DNA from: CAYNTH01 sp964427055
GTDB lineage: Archaea > Aenigmatarchaeota > Aenigmatarchaeia > CG10238-14 > SCSR01
Direction of reading: 5' to 3'
DNA length: 13,552 nucleotides
Assembly: GCA_964427055.1 (NCBI GenBank)
Contig: CAYRSQ010000023.1
Coordinates: 1-13,552, forward strand
Part shown: positions 6,849 through 12,758 of the stretch, in pieces
Numbering within the stretch: the stretch's first letter is position 1
How the letters are laid out: each line of letters begins with the position of its first letter
Position numbers and translations under genes: made by a program
The notes under the pieces: generated by a model
The model's database searches: none
What the model was told of the DNA's origin: nothing
Seen by the model: only the letters and a program-made list of their open reading frames with translations

Positions 6849-7286
6849 TTATTCTGTTTCAGATATATTATAGTTTCTTTTTATGATGGCCACTAAAATG
6901 TCGTAGAAATAATCATCTTTTAATGCCGTCGGGACTCCTCTAAAGAATTTATCTAATTCTATCCATTCGGGTACGGTTTCGTCGCTTGACTTCAAATTCC
7001 CACAAAAGTTTCTACAATAGAATAGATTAATTTTAACTGGTGTGTCATGGAAATCCCTTGTCATGATAGTGTAATATGTCCCTAGATTTTCGAGCTCTTC
7101 AGTTTTTATTCCAGTCTCTTCGTATAGTTCTCTTATGGCAGTGGTTTCGGGATTAGAATCGGTCTTTTCGATGACCCCTCCTGGTAGGCTGTATACCCCT
7201 TTGGGCTGTTTGGAATTCATTTCTTTAGTCATCAATATCCTATTTTCATTCAAGAGAATGACGTGTGACGTGTTAAGCAAATACAC
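6849..7286 (-). CDS. Nudix hydrolase (145 aa), substrate unknown
   Basis: Nudix proteins cleave nucleoside diphosphates linked to other groups. The Nudix box lies at about 37-60: GG at 36-37, R52 E53, E56 E57 and G59 all fit, but the stretch between GG and RE is one residue longer than the canonical 23-residue box, and the usual Glu five residues after the Gly is Asp43 or displaced. The metal-binding RExxEE core is intact, so activity is still likely. A short cysteine-containing segment (CRNFC, 91-95) follows. The start is GTG at 7286, matched by a TATA box about 27 nt upstream and no Shine-Dalgarno, so the mRNA is probably leaderless. The gene begins 33 nt after the tRNA-Leu 3' end and is followed after 6 nt by the S2P-like protease. 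The family is certain; the substrate cannot be inferred. Confidence 0.88.
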   Translation of the reverse strand: MYLLNTSHVILLNENRILMTKEMNSKQPKGVYSLPGGVIEKTDSNPETTAIRELYEETGIKTEELENLGTYYTIMTRDFHDTPVKINLFYCRNFCGNLKSSDETVPEWIELDKFFRGVPTALKDDYFYDILVAIIKRNYNISETE

Positions 7287-7308
7287 AATAAATTACTGCC
7301 AATTCAAC

Positions 7309-7316
7309 GTTTAAAA
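7309..7316 (-). promoter_or_regulatory. TATA box for the Nudix gene, just downstream of tRNA-Leu
   Basis: TTTTAAAC on the minus strand is centred 26-27 nt before the GTG start at 7286 and begins 3 nt after the tRNA discriminator base. It suggests a leaderless Nudix-protease transcript that begins right after the tRNA. Confidence 0.65.
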
Positions 7317-7319
7317 CAG

Positions 7320-7405
7320 TGCGGGAGGTGGGATTTGAACCCACGTAGCTACTAAAGCACTGAATCCTGAATCCAGTCGAATTGACCATGCTATCGGACC
7401 CCCGC
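7320..7405 (-). tRNA. tRNA-Leu (anticodon CAG)
   Basis: Read on the minus strand, 86 nt fold into a class II cloverleaf. The acceptor is GCGGGGG with CTCCCGC (one G-U) and discriminator A. The D arm is short, CGA/TCG with GG in the loop. The anticodon stem is CTGGA/TTCAG, with loop TTCAGGA giving anticodon CAG and G at position 37. The variable arm is long, 15 nt (GCT/AGC core), as expected for leucine. The T arm is GTGGG-TTCAAAT-CCCAC. No intron is present and CCA is not encoded; the next bases are CTG. The 5' end lies only 3 nt after the stop codon of the nucleotidyltransferase gene, so the promoter must be inside that gene or the tRNA is cut from its mRNA. C at position 9 and a 3-bp D stem are slightly unusual. 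Confidence 0.95.
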
Positions 7406-7408
7406 ATG

Positions 7409-8257
7409 CTATCCCAAAATTTCTCTGAATTTGTTGAGGTTCGGTTCGTCATTCACAGGTATCCAATACTCTGTGGGAATTAGAACTTTCAACATTTTAT
7501 CACTTTTGGCTATGCCCTTCATGACTGTTCTCTCTATCTTTACCTCTTTATCAGGCTCTATTCCATCAATCAAACCGAATGCATCGGTGTTCATTCCGTA
7601 TATACCAGTGTTGGTATCCATTGCTATGAATGGTTTTTCAATGAAATCCGTCACCTTGCCGTCCTTATCCATAACGACTCCGTATGGATACAGTTTTCCA
7701 GGTACGCATAAAACGACACACTGATATCCAGATTTAATCGCGGAAAGGAATACTCTAACAAAATCATGCGCAAAGTTAGGGTAGTTTATAATTATATCGT
7801 CTGGATAATGGTTTATGTAAGCTTTCGTTATGAGTCCATGGTCTTTGGCGTATTTTATCGCTCCACCTGAACCCAATTTGGAATGTTCTATAGAATAGTT
7901 TATAACGGCTCCAATCTCATCTCCGTTTTTGTAATACTCTCTTACGCTATCTCCGATGTATGTGTCGTCCACTAATATGAGGAAATTTTTAAAACCGTTC
8001 TCCGACCACATTTCCAGTGCGTATCTGCTAAGGGGTTTCCCATGGACTTTGATGAGATGTTTTGAGTATTTGTCATTTGTTATGTGTTTTAGCCTAGTCC
8101 CTCTTCCTCCCATGGAAAAAACAACCTGTATATCACCATCAATTTCTGGTTCTATGTCTATACCGGTACCTTTCCTTATGTAGAGATGTTCTCCTATTTT
8201 GGTGCAGTTGCTTTCAAGTAACCTTTCAGTTTTATCCTCGCTGACAATTTCGTGCAT
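7409..8257 (-). CDS. Sugar-phosphate nucleotidyltransferase (NTP_transferase family)
   Basis: The 282-aa protein matches the enzymes that join a sugar 1-phosphate to a nucleotide, for glycan or coenzyme precursors. After a 45-residue N-terminal extension of no recognised kind comes the nucleotide-binding signature, SMGGRGTRL at 48-56 (usually GGxGTRL), then SKHLIKVHGKPL at 65-76 in place of the common PKPM. LGSGGAI at 128-134, PDD at 152-154 (first metal Asp), EKP at 207-209 and NTGIY at 216-220 follow in the family order. The C-terminus stops after YWIPV-ND, with no left-handed beta-helix acyltransferase domain. The position of the second metal Asp in many relatives (W-I-D) appears to be Pro here. 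GTGA lies 6 nt upstream of the ATG, and the gene starts 26 nt after trm5. Sugar and nucleotide cannot be told. Confidence 0.85.
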   Translation of the reverse strand: MHEIVSEDKTERLLESNCTKIGEHLYIRKGTGIDIEPEIDGDIQVVFSMGGRGTRLKHITNDKYSKHLIKVHGKPLSRYALEMWSENGFKNFLILVDDTYIGDSVREYYKNGDEIGAVINYSIEHSKLGSGGAIKYAKDHGLITKAYINHYPDDIIINYPNFAHDFVRVFLSAIKSGYQCVVLCVPGKLYPYGVVMDKDGKVTDFIEKPFIAMDTNTGIYGMNTDAFGLIDGIEPDKEVKIERTVMKGIAKSDKMLKVLIPTEYWIPVNDEPNLNKFREILG

Positions 8258-8283
8258 TCAATCACTTTACTAAATTTTAACAA

Positions 8284-9072
8284 TTATAACACTTTAAACT
8301 CTATGCAAACCTTGAACCTTCCAGGGGCATAAGGTAAAACGATTCTCTCGTTTACTATCTCGTAATCAGCACCCAGTTCCCCCATGCGATACTTTATCTC
8401 CTGTCTCGACTCAGAGAAGACATCACCATCCAGCTTGTTGCCCTTGCCATATAGGTGTATCACAGACCCTTTCTTGGAACATTTCAACGCTACGTCCAAG
8501 AAATCAGCGGCCTTCAATGGGAGTGGCATCACAATGTGATCGCATTTACCGTACCATGTACCGGTTTCAGTCTTTACGTCTCCTAGGATGGGAATTATCT
8601 TGTGCGAGAGCTTGTTTATCCTTACGTTTTCTTTCATGTATCCGATTGCATCAGGGTTGATATCTATCCCAATCACTTTTTCCACTCCGGGCTGGTTCTT
8701 TGCTATAGCTATGGCATAAGGACCTACACCAGCGAACATTACCATGACAATCTGCCCAGGTTTCACCTGCTTAGCTATTTTCTGTCTCTCCGGACCCTCC
8801 CTTACCGAGAAATAAGTTTTTTGTGGGTCAATCTTTATGGAGTAGCCGTACTCCTTATGGACGACTTCTGTATTTGGATTCCCCACGACAACCGAATATT
8901 CTCTTGTCCTGTATTCTCCTTCACGTCCTGACAACTTTCTCAGGACGGATTTCACATTCTTGTTTTCTTTCATTATTTTTTTCGCAATCTTGTACTCGTC
9001 TTCCGAGTCGTCTCTGATTTCAATTATCGCAACTGCTTTGTCCTTGGAACCTATGATATCGAAACTCGCCAT
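8284..9072 (-). CDS. trm5: tRNA (guanine37-N1)-methyltransferase, Trm5 family
   Basis: Trm5 uses SAM to make m1G37 in tRNAs that have G at 37, which prevents frameshifting. The 262-aa protein, close to short archaeal Trm5 forms, has an N-terminal domain (FDIIGSKDKAVAIIEI at 4-19), HKEYGYSIKIDPQKTYFSVR at about 72-91 with the ER of 95-96, the SAM motif MFAGVGPYA at 112-120, IDINPDAIGYMKEN at 136-149 for the ribose-binding turn, and GDVKTE at 164-169. The fourth motif, normally an Asn-centred NPPY/NLP-like turn, reads VMPLP at 181-185, so the Asn position appears to be Pro. No N-terminal D1 domain of the longer forms is present. A TATA-like box 26-34 nt upstream gives a very short leader. It heads a minus-strand run continuing with the nucleotidyltransferase and tRNA-Leu, and diverges from dphB. 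Confidence 0.9.
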   Translation of the reverse strand: MASFDIIGSKDKAVAIIEIRDDSEDEYKIAKKIMKENKNVKSVLRKLSGREGEYRTREYSVVVGNPNTEVVHKEYGYSIKIDPQKTYFSVREGPERQKIAKQVKPGQIVMVMFAGVGPYAIAIAKNQPGVEKVIGIDINPDAIGYMKENVRINKLSHKIIPILGDVKTETGTWYGKCDHIVMPLPLKAADFLDVALKCSKKGSVIHLYGKGNKLDGDVFSESRQEIKYRMGELGADYEIVNERIVLPYAPGRFKVCIEFKVL

Positions 9073-9097
9073 CTTAACCTACTATGATAAGCAATCG

Positions 9098-9106
9098 ATA
9101 AAATAA
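9098..9106 (-). promoter_or_regulatory. Probable TATA box for trm5
   Basis: TTATTTTAT on the minus strand is centred 30 nt before the trm5 ATG, giving a leader of about 4 nt. It shares the 112-bp divergent gap with the dphB promoter. Confidence 0.45.
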
Positions 9107-9130
9107 TATAAGTTTTGGAAATGGATGTAT

Positions 9131-9148
9131 CAACTTCCATGAAAGTTG
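9131..9148. repeat. Inverted repeat CAACTT/AAGTTG between trm5 and dphB
   Basis: Two perfect 6-bp arms flank a 6-base spacer in the divergent promoter region, ending 5 nt before the dphB TATA box. An operator read by a dimeric regulator is one possibility; chance is another. Confidence 0.35.
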
Positions 9149-9153
9149 TTAAC

Positions 9154-9161
9154 TATTTAAT
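9154..9161 (+). promoter_or_regulatory. TATA box for dphB, leaderless spacing
   Basis: TATTTAAT is centred 27-28 nt before the ATG at 9185, so transcription should start at or within 2 nt of the start codon. No Shine-Dalgarno is present. Confidence 0.65.
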
Positions 9162-9184
9162 TTCCATTCAGTCAAGGTATTGAT

Positions 9185-9937
9185 ATGTTAAACTTGATTG
9201 GAGTTGGATTGAGTGATGAGAAGGATGTCACTGCCCTAGGGATGGAAATTATGAAAAACTCTGAAAAAGTATACCTAGATTCGTACACCAGCATCTGGAA
9301 TGGGAAAGAAAACTTGGAAAACATCCTAGACATGGAGATAATTGAGCTCGGAAGGGACGATTTGGAACAAAATTCATCTGTTCTCATAGACGAATCTGAG
9401 TCAAAGGATATATCGATACTGGTACCTGGAGATCCCATGGTGGCGACTACCCACATAATTCTTATAGAAGAAGCCAGAAAGAGGGGCATAAATACCAAAA
9501 TCATTCATAACGCCTCTATACTTTCAGCCATCTGCGAAACTGGCATGCACGCCTACAAATTCGGCGCGACTGCCACAGTGCCGTTCCTTGAGAAGACAGG
9601 CGGAGAACTTCCTATGTCAGTTTATAAGACATTGAAGCTCAACAAGTCCAATGGGTTGCATACACTCCTTTTGTTGGATATAGCTGACGGAAAAGGCATG
9701 ACTGCCGCCGAAGCTATGGAGACTTTACTCGAATTGGAGCGAATGGAAAAGGATAACGTGTTCAATCATGAGACTAAAGTCGTAGTCTTCGCTAGAGCGG
9801 GCCATGACGATTCGATTATAAAGTACGGAAAAGTGGGAGACCTTAAGGAAACCGAGTTCGGCAAGTCTCCGATGGTCATTATAGTGCCTGGAAATTTACA
9901 CTTCTCGGAGGAGGAATATTTACTCACTTTAAAGTAG
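9185..9937 (+). CDS. dphB: Diphthine synthase DphB
   Basis: DphB trimethylates the modified histidine of elongation factor 2 on the way to diphthamide, using SAM. The 250-aa protein has the tetrapyrrole-methylase fold typical of the family and its usual length. Markers: LIGVGLSDEKDVTALG at 4-19, VYLDSYTSIW at about 29-38, the SAM loop PGDPMVATTH at 80-89, IIHNASILSAICETG at 105-119, and YKFGATATVPF at 123-133. The ATG at 9185 is supported by the leaderless promoter 27-28 nt before it. The gene runs opposite to trm5, with both promoters in 112 bp. Both products act on translation fidelity, so common control would make sense but is not shown. Every recognised motif looks intact. Confidence 0.95.
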   Translation: MLNLIGVGLSDEKDVTALGMEIMKNSEKVYLDSYTSIWNGKENLENILDMEIIELGRDDLEQNSSVLIDESESKDISILVPGDPMVATTHIILIEEARKRGINTKIIHNASILSAICETGMHAYKFGATATVPFLEKTGGELPMSVYKTLKLNKSNGLHTLLLLDIADGKGMTAAEAMETLLELERMEKDNVFNHETKVVVFARAGHDDSIIKYGKVGDLKETEFGKSPMVIIVPGNLHFSEEEYLLTLK

Positions 9938-9951
9938 TGAAAAATAGCAAG

Positions 9952-9959
9952 TTTAAATA
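9952..9959 (+). promoter_or_regulatory. TATA box for the 139-aa unknown gene, leaderless spacing
   Basis: TTTAAATA is centred 27-28 nt before the ATG at 9983, which favours that start over the ATG at 9974, 18-19 nt away. It lies 15 nt after the dphB stop. Confidence 0.6.
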
Positions 9960-9982
9960 GATTCCTGAATCATATGTTCTTT

Positions 9983-10402
9983 ATGATGGAAGGAAGGGTT
10001 GACATTGAGATAAGCGATGGTACAAAAAGTTTTCTAGGCAGATGTTTCGAAGCATTGAAAGCTGGTATAGTCTATACGGCAAGAATAATCAATCCTACTT
10101 ATGGGTTGATTGCGACTGGATTGACTGTCGCGGACAAACTAATTAGAGCATACAACGGTCTCAGACATTATAGTTCTTACAGGAAATCAAATCATACAGT
10201 GGCCGATGCTTATGGATACAGATCAGTCACTGATGTTTTGGGCGCTATAGGGTATCTCCTAGTGCCAGCGCCATTGGCGATAGCTAACTTAGGATATGGC
10301 TCCATGGAACTTTACAAGAATGAAAGATTTTCTCCCGGATATGATATTATCAAGGAGCATGAAACCCCGAAGGATGAACCAACAAAGAAACCAGAAAAAT
10401 AA
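9983..10402 (+). CDS. Unrecognised protein with two hydrophobic segments (139 aa)
   Basis: I do not recognise this family. The start at 9983 follows from a leaderless TATA spacing; ATG 9974 would add 3 residues. The sequence has a charged start (EGRVDIEISDG), then an amphipathic run, a hydrophobic Gly-rich segment at about 38-55 (PTYGLIATGLTVADKLI), a Tyr/Arg-rich polar middle, a second hydrophobic Gly/Pro/Ala segment at about 84-107 (VLGAIGYLLVPAPLAIANLG), and a Lys/Pro/Glu-rich tail. The hydrophobic segments may insert in or lie on the membrane, with the tail in the cytosol. It follows dphB by 45 nt with its own promoter, and its stop is 5 nt from the end of the convergent membrane-cluster gene A. 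No link to dphB is evident. A functional tie to the membrane cluster is possible but unsupported. Confidence 0.72.
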   Translation: MMEGRVDIEISDGTKSFLGRCFEALKAGIVYTARIINPTYGLIATGLTVADKLIRAYNGLRHYSSYRKSNHTVADAYGYRSVTDVLGAIGYLLVPAPLAIANLGYGSMELYKNERFSPGYDIIKEHETPKDEPTKKPEK

Positions 10403-10407
10403 TTTAG

Positions 10408-11025
10408 TCATCCTGAGTTTGGAGAGTCTCCTTTTGTGACAAAAACTATTGCAAGTATGGTGACTCCTATCATTAAGAGTATGAGAGTGTCCTCTCCACT
10501 TATTCCGACATTGGGCAGCCATAGTGGTTGATTGGTATTCAAGTTCAATCCAGGCCAGGATAATCCCGAAATGTAGTCTATTCCCAGCGAGTTAGCTGCA
10601 GCCGAAAGTGCATATAATATCGCGGCAATCAATACAAGTGCAGCAATTAATTTCCAACTGTTCGTTTTTTCTTGCATAAGATCCTTCCCAGTCGCAACTG
10701 CATATACCACAAATAGCACTGCAGTGAATGAGATTATAGTCAATAGTATCAAGAATGTGCTTCCGAACAACGTGGATAGAAATCCAGAGAACTCAAATCC
10801 GAGTTCTGTGCTCGCAAGTATGTATAGAGAGGCTCCCAGTGAAACTATGAGATTTACATTTCTGGCCAGCTTGTCATTTTTATTTGATGTGTCTCCGAAG
10901 AGCTTTATCTTAGTAAGGACCGCCCAGAAAACTGTGAACATTATGAAGAATGGTAGATAAAACTCAAAGAAACCGAAGTTCCTCAAAGATTCTATCATTT
11001 CTGCCATTACCGAGGTTGTTGCCAT
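10408..11025 (-). CDS. Membrane protein A of the four-gene cluster (205 aa, five helices)
   Basis: This is a polytopic membrane protein of unrecognised function, related to its three upstream neighbours. After a polar N-terminus (1-16), FGFFEFYLPF at 17-26 leads the first helix (about 19-39), followed by a basic turn TKIKLFG at 38-44 and a polar loop. VNLIVSLGASL (57-67) starts helix 2; further helices lie at about 82-112, 124-145 and 178-197. A soluble loop of about 30 residues between helices 4 and 5 has the SWPGLNLNTNQPLWLP stretch, probably extracytoplasmic. Its ATG directly follows the TAA of gene B (TAAATG), implying coupled translation. It shares the N-terminal pattern [LV]-x-[NEDV]-x-G-[FMI]-[FY], then LPF and a basic turn ending LG or FG, with B, C and D. 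It is last in the run and ends tail to tail with the 139-aa unknown. Confidence 0.82.
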   Translation of the reverse strand: MATTSVMAEMIESLRNFGFFEFYLPFFIMFTVFWAVLTKIKLFGDTSNKNDKLARNVNLIVSLGASLYILASTELGFEFSGFLSTLFGSTFLILLTIISFTAVLFVVYAVATGKDLMQEKTNSWKLIAALVLIAAILYALSAAANSLGIDYISGLSWPGLNLNTNQPLWLPNVGISGEDTLILLMIGVTILAIVFVTKGDSPNSG

Positions 11026-11577
11026 TTAACCACTCAATTTGATGAACACTAAAACGCTTCCCGCCAATAGCAAGAATACGCCAAATGTAGTTATAGTCTC
11101 GTCCGATAAGTTCAGCGACCCACCACTGGACACGTTCGGGAAGTATATGTCTATCAATCCGCTTGAGACCACAAGTATCAATCCTATCAGTAAACCTGAT
11201 ACCAATATACCAGTCATTATTTTGTTGTTTCCTTTGAATATGTCCTTTAATTGGGAAGGCAAATCTGGAGGTAACATCATACCTATTATCATCAATGCGA
11301 CCATCACGACCAGCGTGACGCTTATACCCTGGACGAAGAATGCCGCCAATCTGGTCTCTATGTCGACTCCGAGTATGATTGGTGACGCCCACACCATAAA
11401 AGCGATAACAAGCGACACTGTAGCATTTATCGTGACCGATTCTTTTGGGGATCCGAGTATCTGCGATTTCCTAAGGAGACCATATACTATGGCAGACGTC
11501 ATCATGAACGGAAGCATGAATTGGAACATGCCCACGTCTATCATCTTTATTATTACTTGCTCGAACACGTTTGCCAT
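11026..11577 (-). CDS. Membrane protein B of the four-gene cluster (183 aa, five helices)
   Basis: No known family is assigned. Five predicted helices lie at about 19-37, 50-70, 80-102, 119-140 and 162-179, with a short polar loop at 103-118 (PPDLPSQLKDIFKG, a probable re-entrant or cytosolic segment) and a Ser/Gly-rich loop at 148-160. The start region aligns with gene C: M-[AQ]-N-[VI]-F-E-[QY]-x-I-I, then VGMFQFMLPF at 15-24, RKSQILG at 36-42, and INATVS at 50-55 opposite C's INGVLS. This supports ATG 11577. A weak AAAGG lies upstream, with no clear promoter in the 48-nt gap after gene C. It is coupled directly to gene A. The antisense strand has an almost full-length open frame, but B's conservation with A and C shows the minus strand is the coding one. 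Confidence 0.82.
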   Translation of the reverse strand: MANVFEQVIIKMIDVGMFQFMLPFMMTSAIVYGLLRKSQILGSPKESVTINATVSLVIAFMVWASPIILGVDIETRLAAFFVQGISVTLVVMVALMIIGMMLPPDLPSQLKDIFKGNNKIMTGILVSGLLIGLILVVSSGLIDIYFPNVSSGGSLNLSDETITTFGVFLLLAGSVLVFIKLSG

Positions 11578-11625
11578 ATTTTAAACCTTTACTATTATTC
11601 GGGTTTCAACTTAATCAATATTATT

Positions 11626-12153
11626 TCAACTCACAGCGACGGATGATGCTATCAAAATCACGGCTAACAGTATTATGAGACCGGCAGCCGAACCTGAGAG
11701 ATCTGATGGAATTTGGATGTTTCCTGGAATAGGCGCTTGTTGCCACATCACACCCAGCACACCGCTAAGCAGTAAAGCAACCAAAGTCAGTATTACACCT
11801 ATCCATACGTAGGATGTGCTGTCGGAGTAAGCCTTCGTCAAAAAGCCTGACAGGTCTGGATAGAACATGCTAGCTATCAGTATACCCACGAAAAACAGCA
11901 ATACAAATGTCATGGTCTGAGTAAAAAACTTGACTAGTGGCAATGTGAGACTGTATCCAACTATGACAGGGTATCCGAATATGAGAAACGCTATTATGAA
12001 AGACAGCACACCATTTATAAGGACTGACTCTCCCAGTATCTTGTACTTTTTGAATATGGCATAGAAGAGCGTCAGCGCGAATACAAATATCAGTAAGTCA
12101 TATATGCCGACTTCCAACGACTTCAAAATTATATATTCAAATATATTCTGCAT
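11626..12153 (-). CDS. Membrane protein C of the four-gene cluster (175 aa, five helices)
   Basis: C is very hydrophobic, with helices at about 18-35, 45-65, 75-97, 114-136 and 155-174 and few charges outside the first 45 residues. The start MQNIFEYIILKSLEVG matches gene B nearly position by position, followed by VGIYDLLIF at 15-23 (the LPF core is LIF here), KKYKILG at 35-41 and INGVLS at 46-51. A Pro-rich loop APIPGNIQIP at 140-149 sits before the last helix, probably outside the cell. A palindromic ATTTAAAT box about 42 nt upstream and an AGAGGG element 9-14 nt before the ATG suggest a promoter of its own, as well as readthrough from D. Function unknown; B and C look like the closest pair of the four. 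Confidence 0.82.
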   Translation of the reverse strand: MQNIFEYIILKSLEVGIYDLLIFVFALTLFYAIFKKYKILGESVLINGVLSFIIAFLIFGYPVIVGYSLTLPLVKFFTQTMTFVLLFFVGILIASMFYPDLSGFLTKAYSDSTSYVWIGVILTLVALLLSGVLGVMWQQAPIPGNIQIPSDLSGSAAGLIILLAVILIASSVAVS

Positions 12154-12190
12154 CGGACTAACCCTCTGAATTAACTTTCTTCTGCGAGAG

Positions 12191-12200
12191 ATTTAAATTT
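12191..12200 (-). promoter_or_regulatory. TATA box upstream of membrane gene C
   Basis: AAATTTAAAT on the minus strand lies about 42 nt before the C start, in the gap after gene D. Transcription about 26 nt on would leave a 15-nt leader with the AGAGGG ribosome-binding element. Confidence 0.5.
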
Positions 12201-12201
12201 G

Positions 12202-12702
12202 CTATTTGGACAGTTTGTCTTTCAGCTCAAATTCAAGTTGTTCAATTCTCTTTTCAAGCTCCTTTATCTGTTTCAAGATTTCCGGATCTCTTTTTCCCCT
12301 ATACTCCCTTCTGAGCTTTGCAATCTTTTCTCTAAGTTTGGTTATGGCCTTATCTTTGTCAAGTGCATAGTACGTGTCAACTCCAGACTTGATACCCCAA
12401 AGCACTGTCCCTCCTATAAGCACTATGCCAAAAATGACTACCATGGAAGTTCCCGCCACGGAGGATATATATTCCGACATTACTATGAACGAACTCGTAG
12501 TGGCCAATAGGATGCTTATCCCCAAAGAGATTATCATTCTAGAAGCCTTGTTGAAAAATTTTATCCTTTCAAGGACAGACCACAGAATTATAAAAGAAAG
12601 CAGGAATGGCAATATGATGTTTCTCCCGAATTCGTAATAAGTCATATTGGAGAAGTCCATCAAACCAGCGTCCAACATGATGTCATTCAGTGGGAATTCC
12701 AT
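12202..12702 (-). CDS. Membrane protein D of the cluster (166 aa), three helices and a C-terminal coiled coil
   Basis: D is the first gene transcribed and the odd one out. Helices at about 28-47 (with ILPF at 30-33), 55-75 and 82-104 match the first three of the other members. The turn ERIKFFN at 45-51 and IISLG at 57-61 are closest to A's TKIKLFG and IVSLG. The last two helices are missing; in their place residues 115-166 are highly charged with heptad-like Leu/Ile spacing (TKLREKIAKL, KQIKELEKRIEQLEFEL), a strong coiled coil predicted to lie in the cytosol. Such a tail could oligomerise or dock a soluble partner. A TTTTTACC-type box 27 nt upstream of the ATG suggests a leaderless start. It diverges from the unrecognised gene at 12789, with 86 bp between their start codons. 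Confidence 0.82.
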   Translation of the reverse strand: MEFPLNDIMLDAGLMDFSNMTYYEFGRNIILPFLLSFIILWSVLERIKFFNKASRMIISLGISILLATTSSFIVMSEYISSVAGTSMVVIFGIVLIGGTVLWGIKSGVDTYYALDKDKAITKLREKIAKLRREYRGKRDPEILKQIKELEKRIEQLEFELKDKLSK

Positions 12703-12724
12703 ATTCTAATCTTGTTTTGAAAAG

Positions 12725-12733
12725 GTAAAAACT
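12725..12733 (-). promoter_or_regulatory. Possible TATA box for membrane gene D
   Basis: GTTTTTACC on the minus strand is centred about 27 nt before the ATG at 12702, giving a leaderless start. It is a weaker TATA than others in the window. Confidence 0.4.
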
Positions 12734-12758
12734 GTTACATTCAGTAGGTTTAGAAAGC

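Noticed and set aside
10964..11392. Second minus-strand frame of 142 codons within gene B
   Set aside because: It lies in another reading frame of B and its product, rich in Arg, His and Gly with no motif, looks like out-of-frame translation.
11039..11584. Long open frame (181 codons) on the plus strand opposite membrane gene B
   Set aside because: B aligns with C and A in its N-terminal helices and turn, so the minus strand is the coding strand. The plus frame is a mirror of hydrophobic codons and has no start signal or family.
11578..11590. GGTTTAAAAT as a TATA box for gene B
   Set aside because: It touches the B start codon, so transcription would begin inside the gene. The B start is fixed by alignment with C; this stretch more likely holds a weak AAAGG ribosome site.
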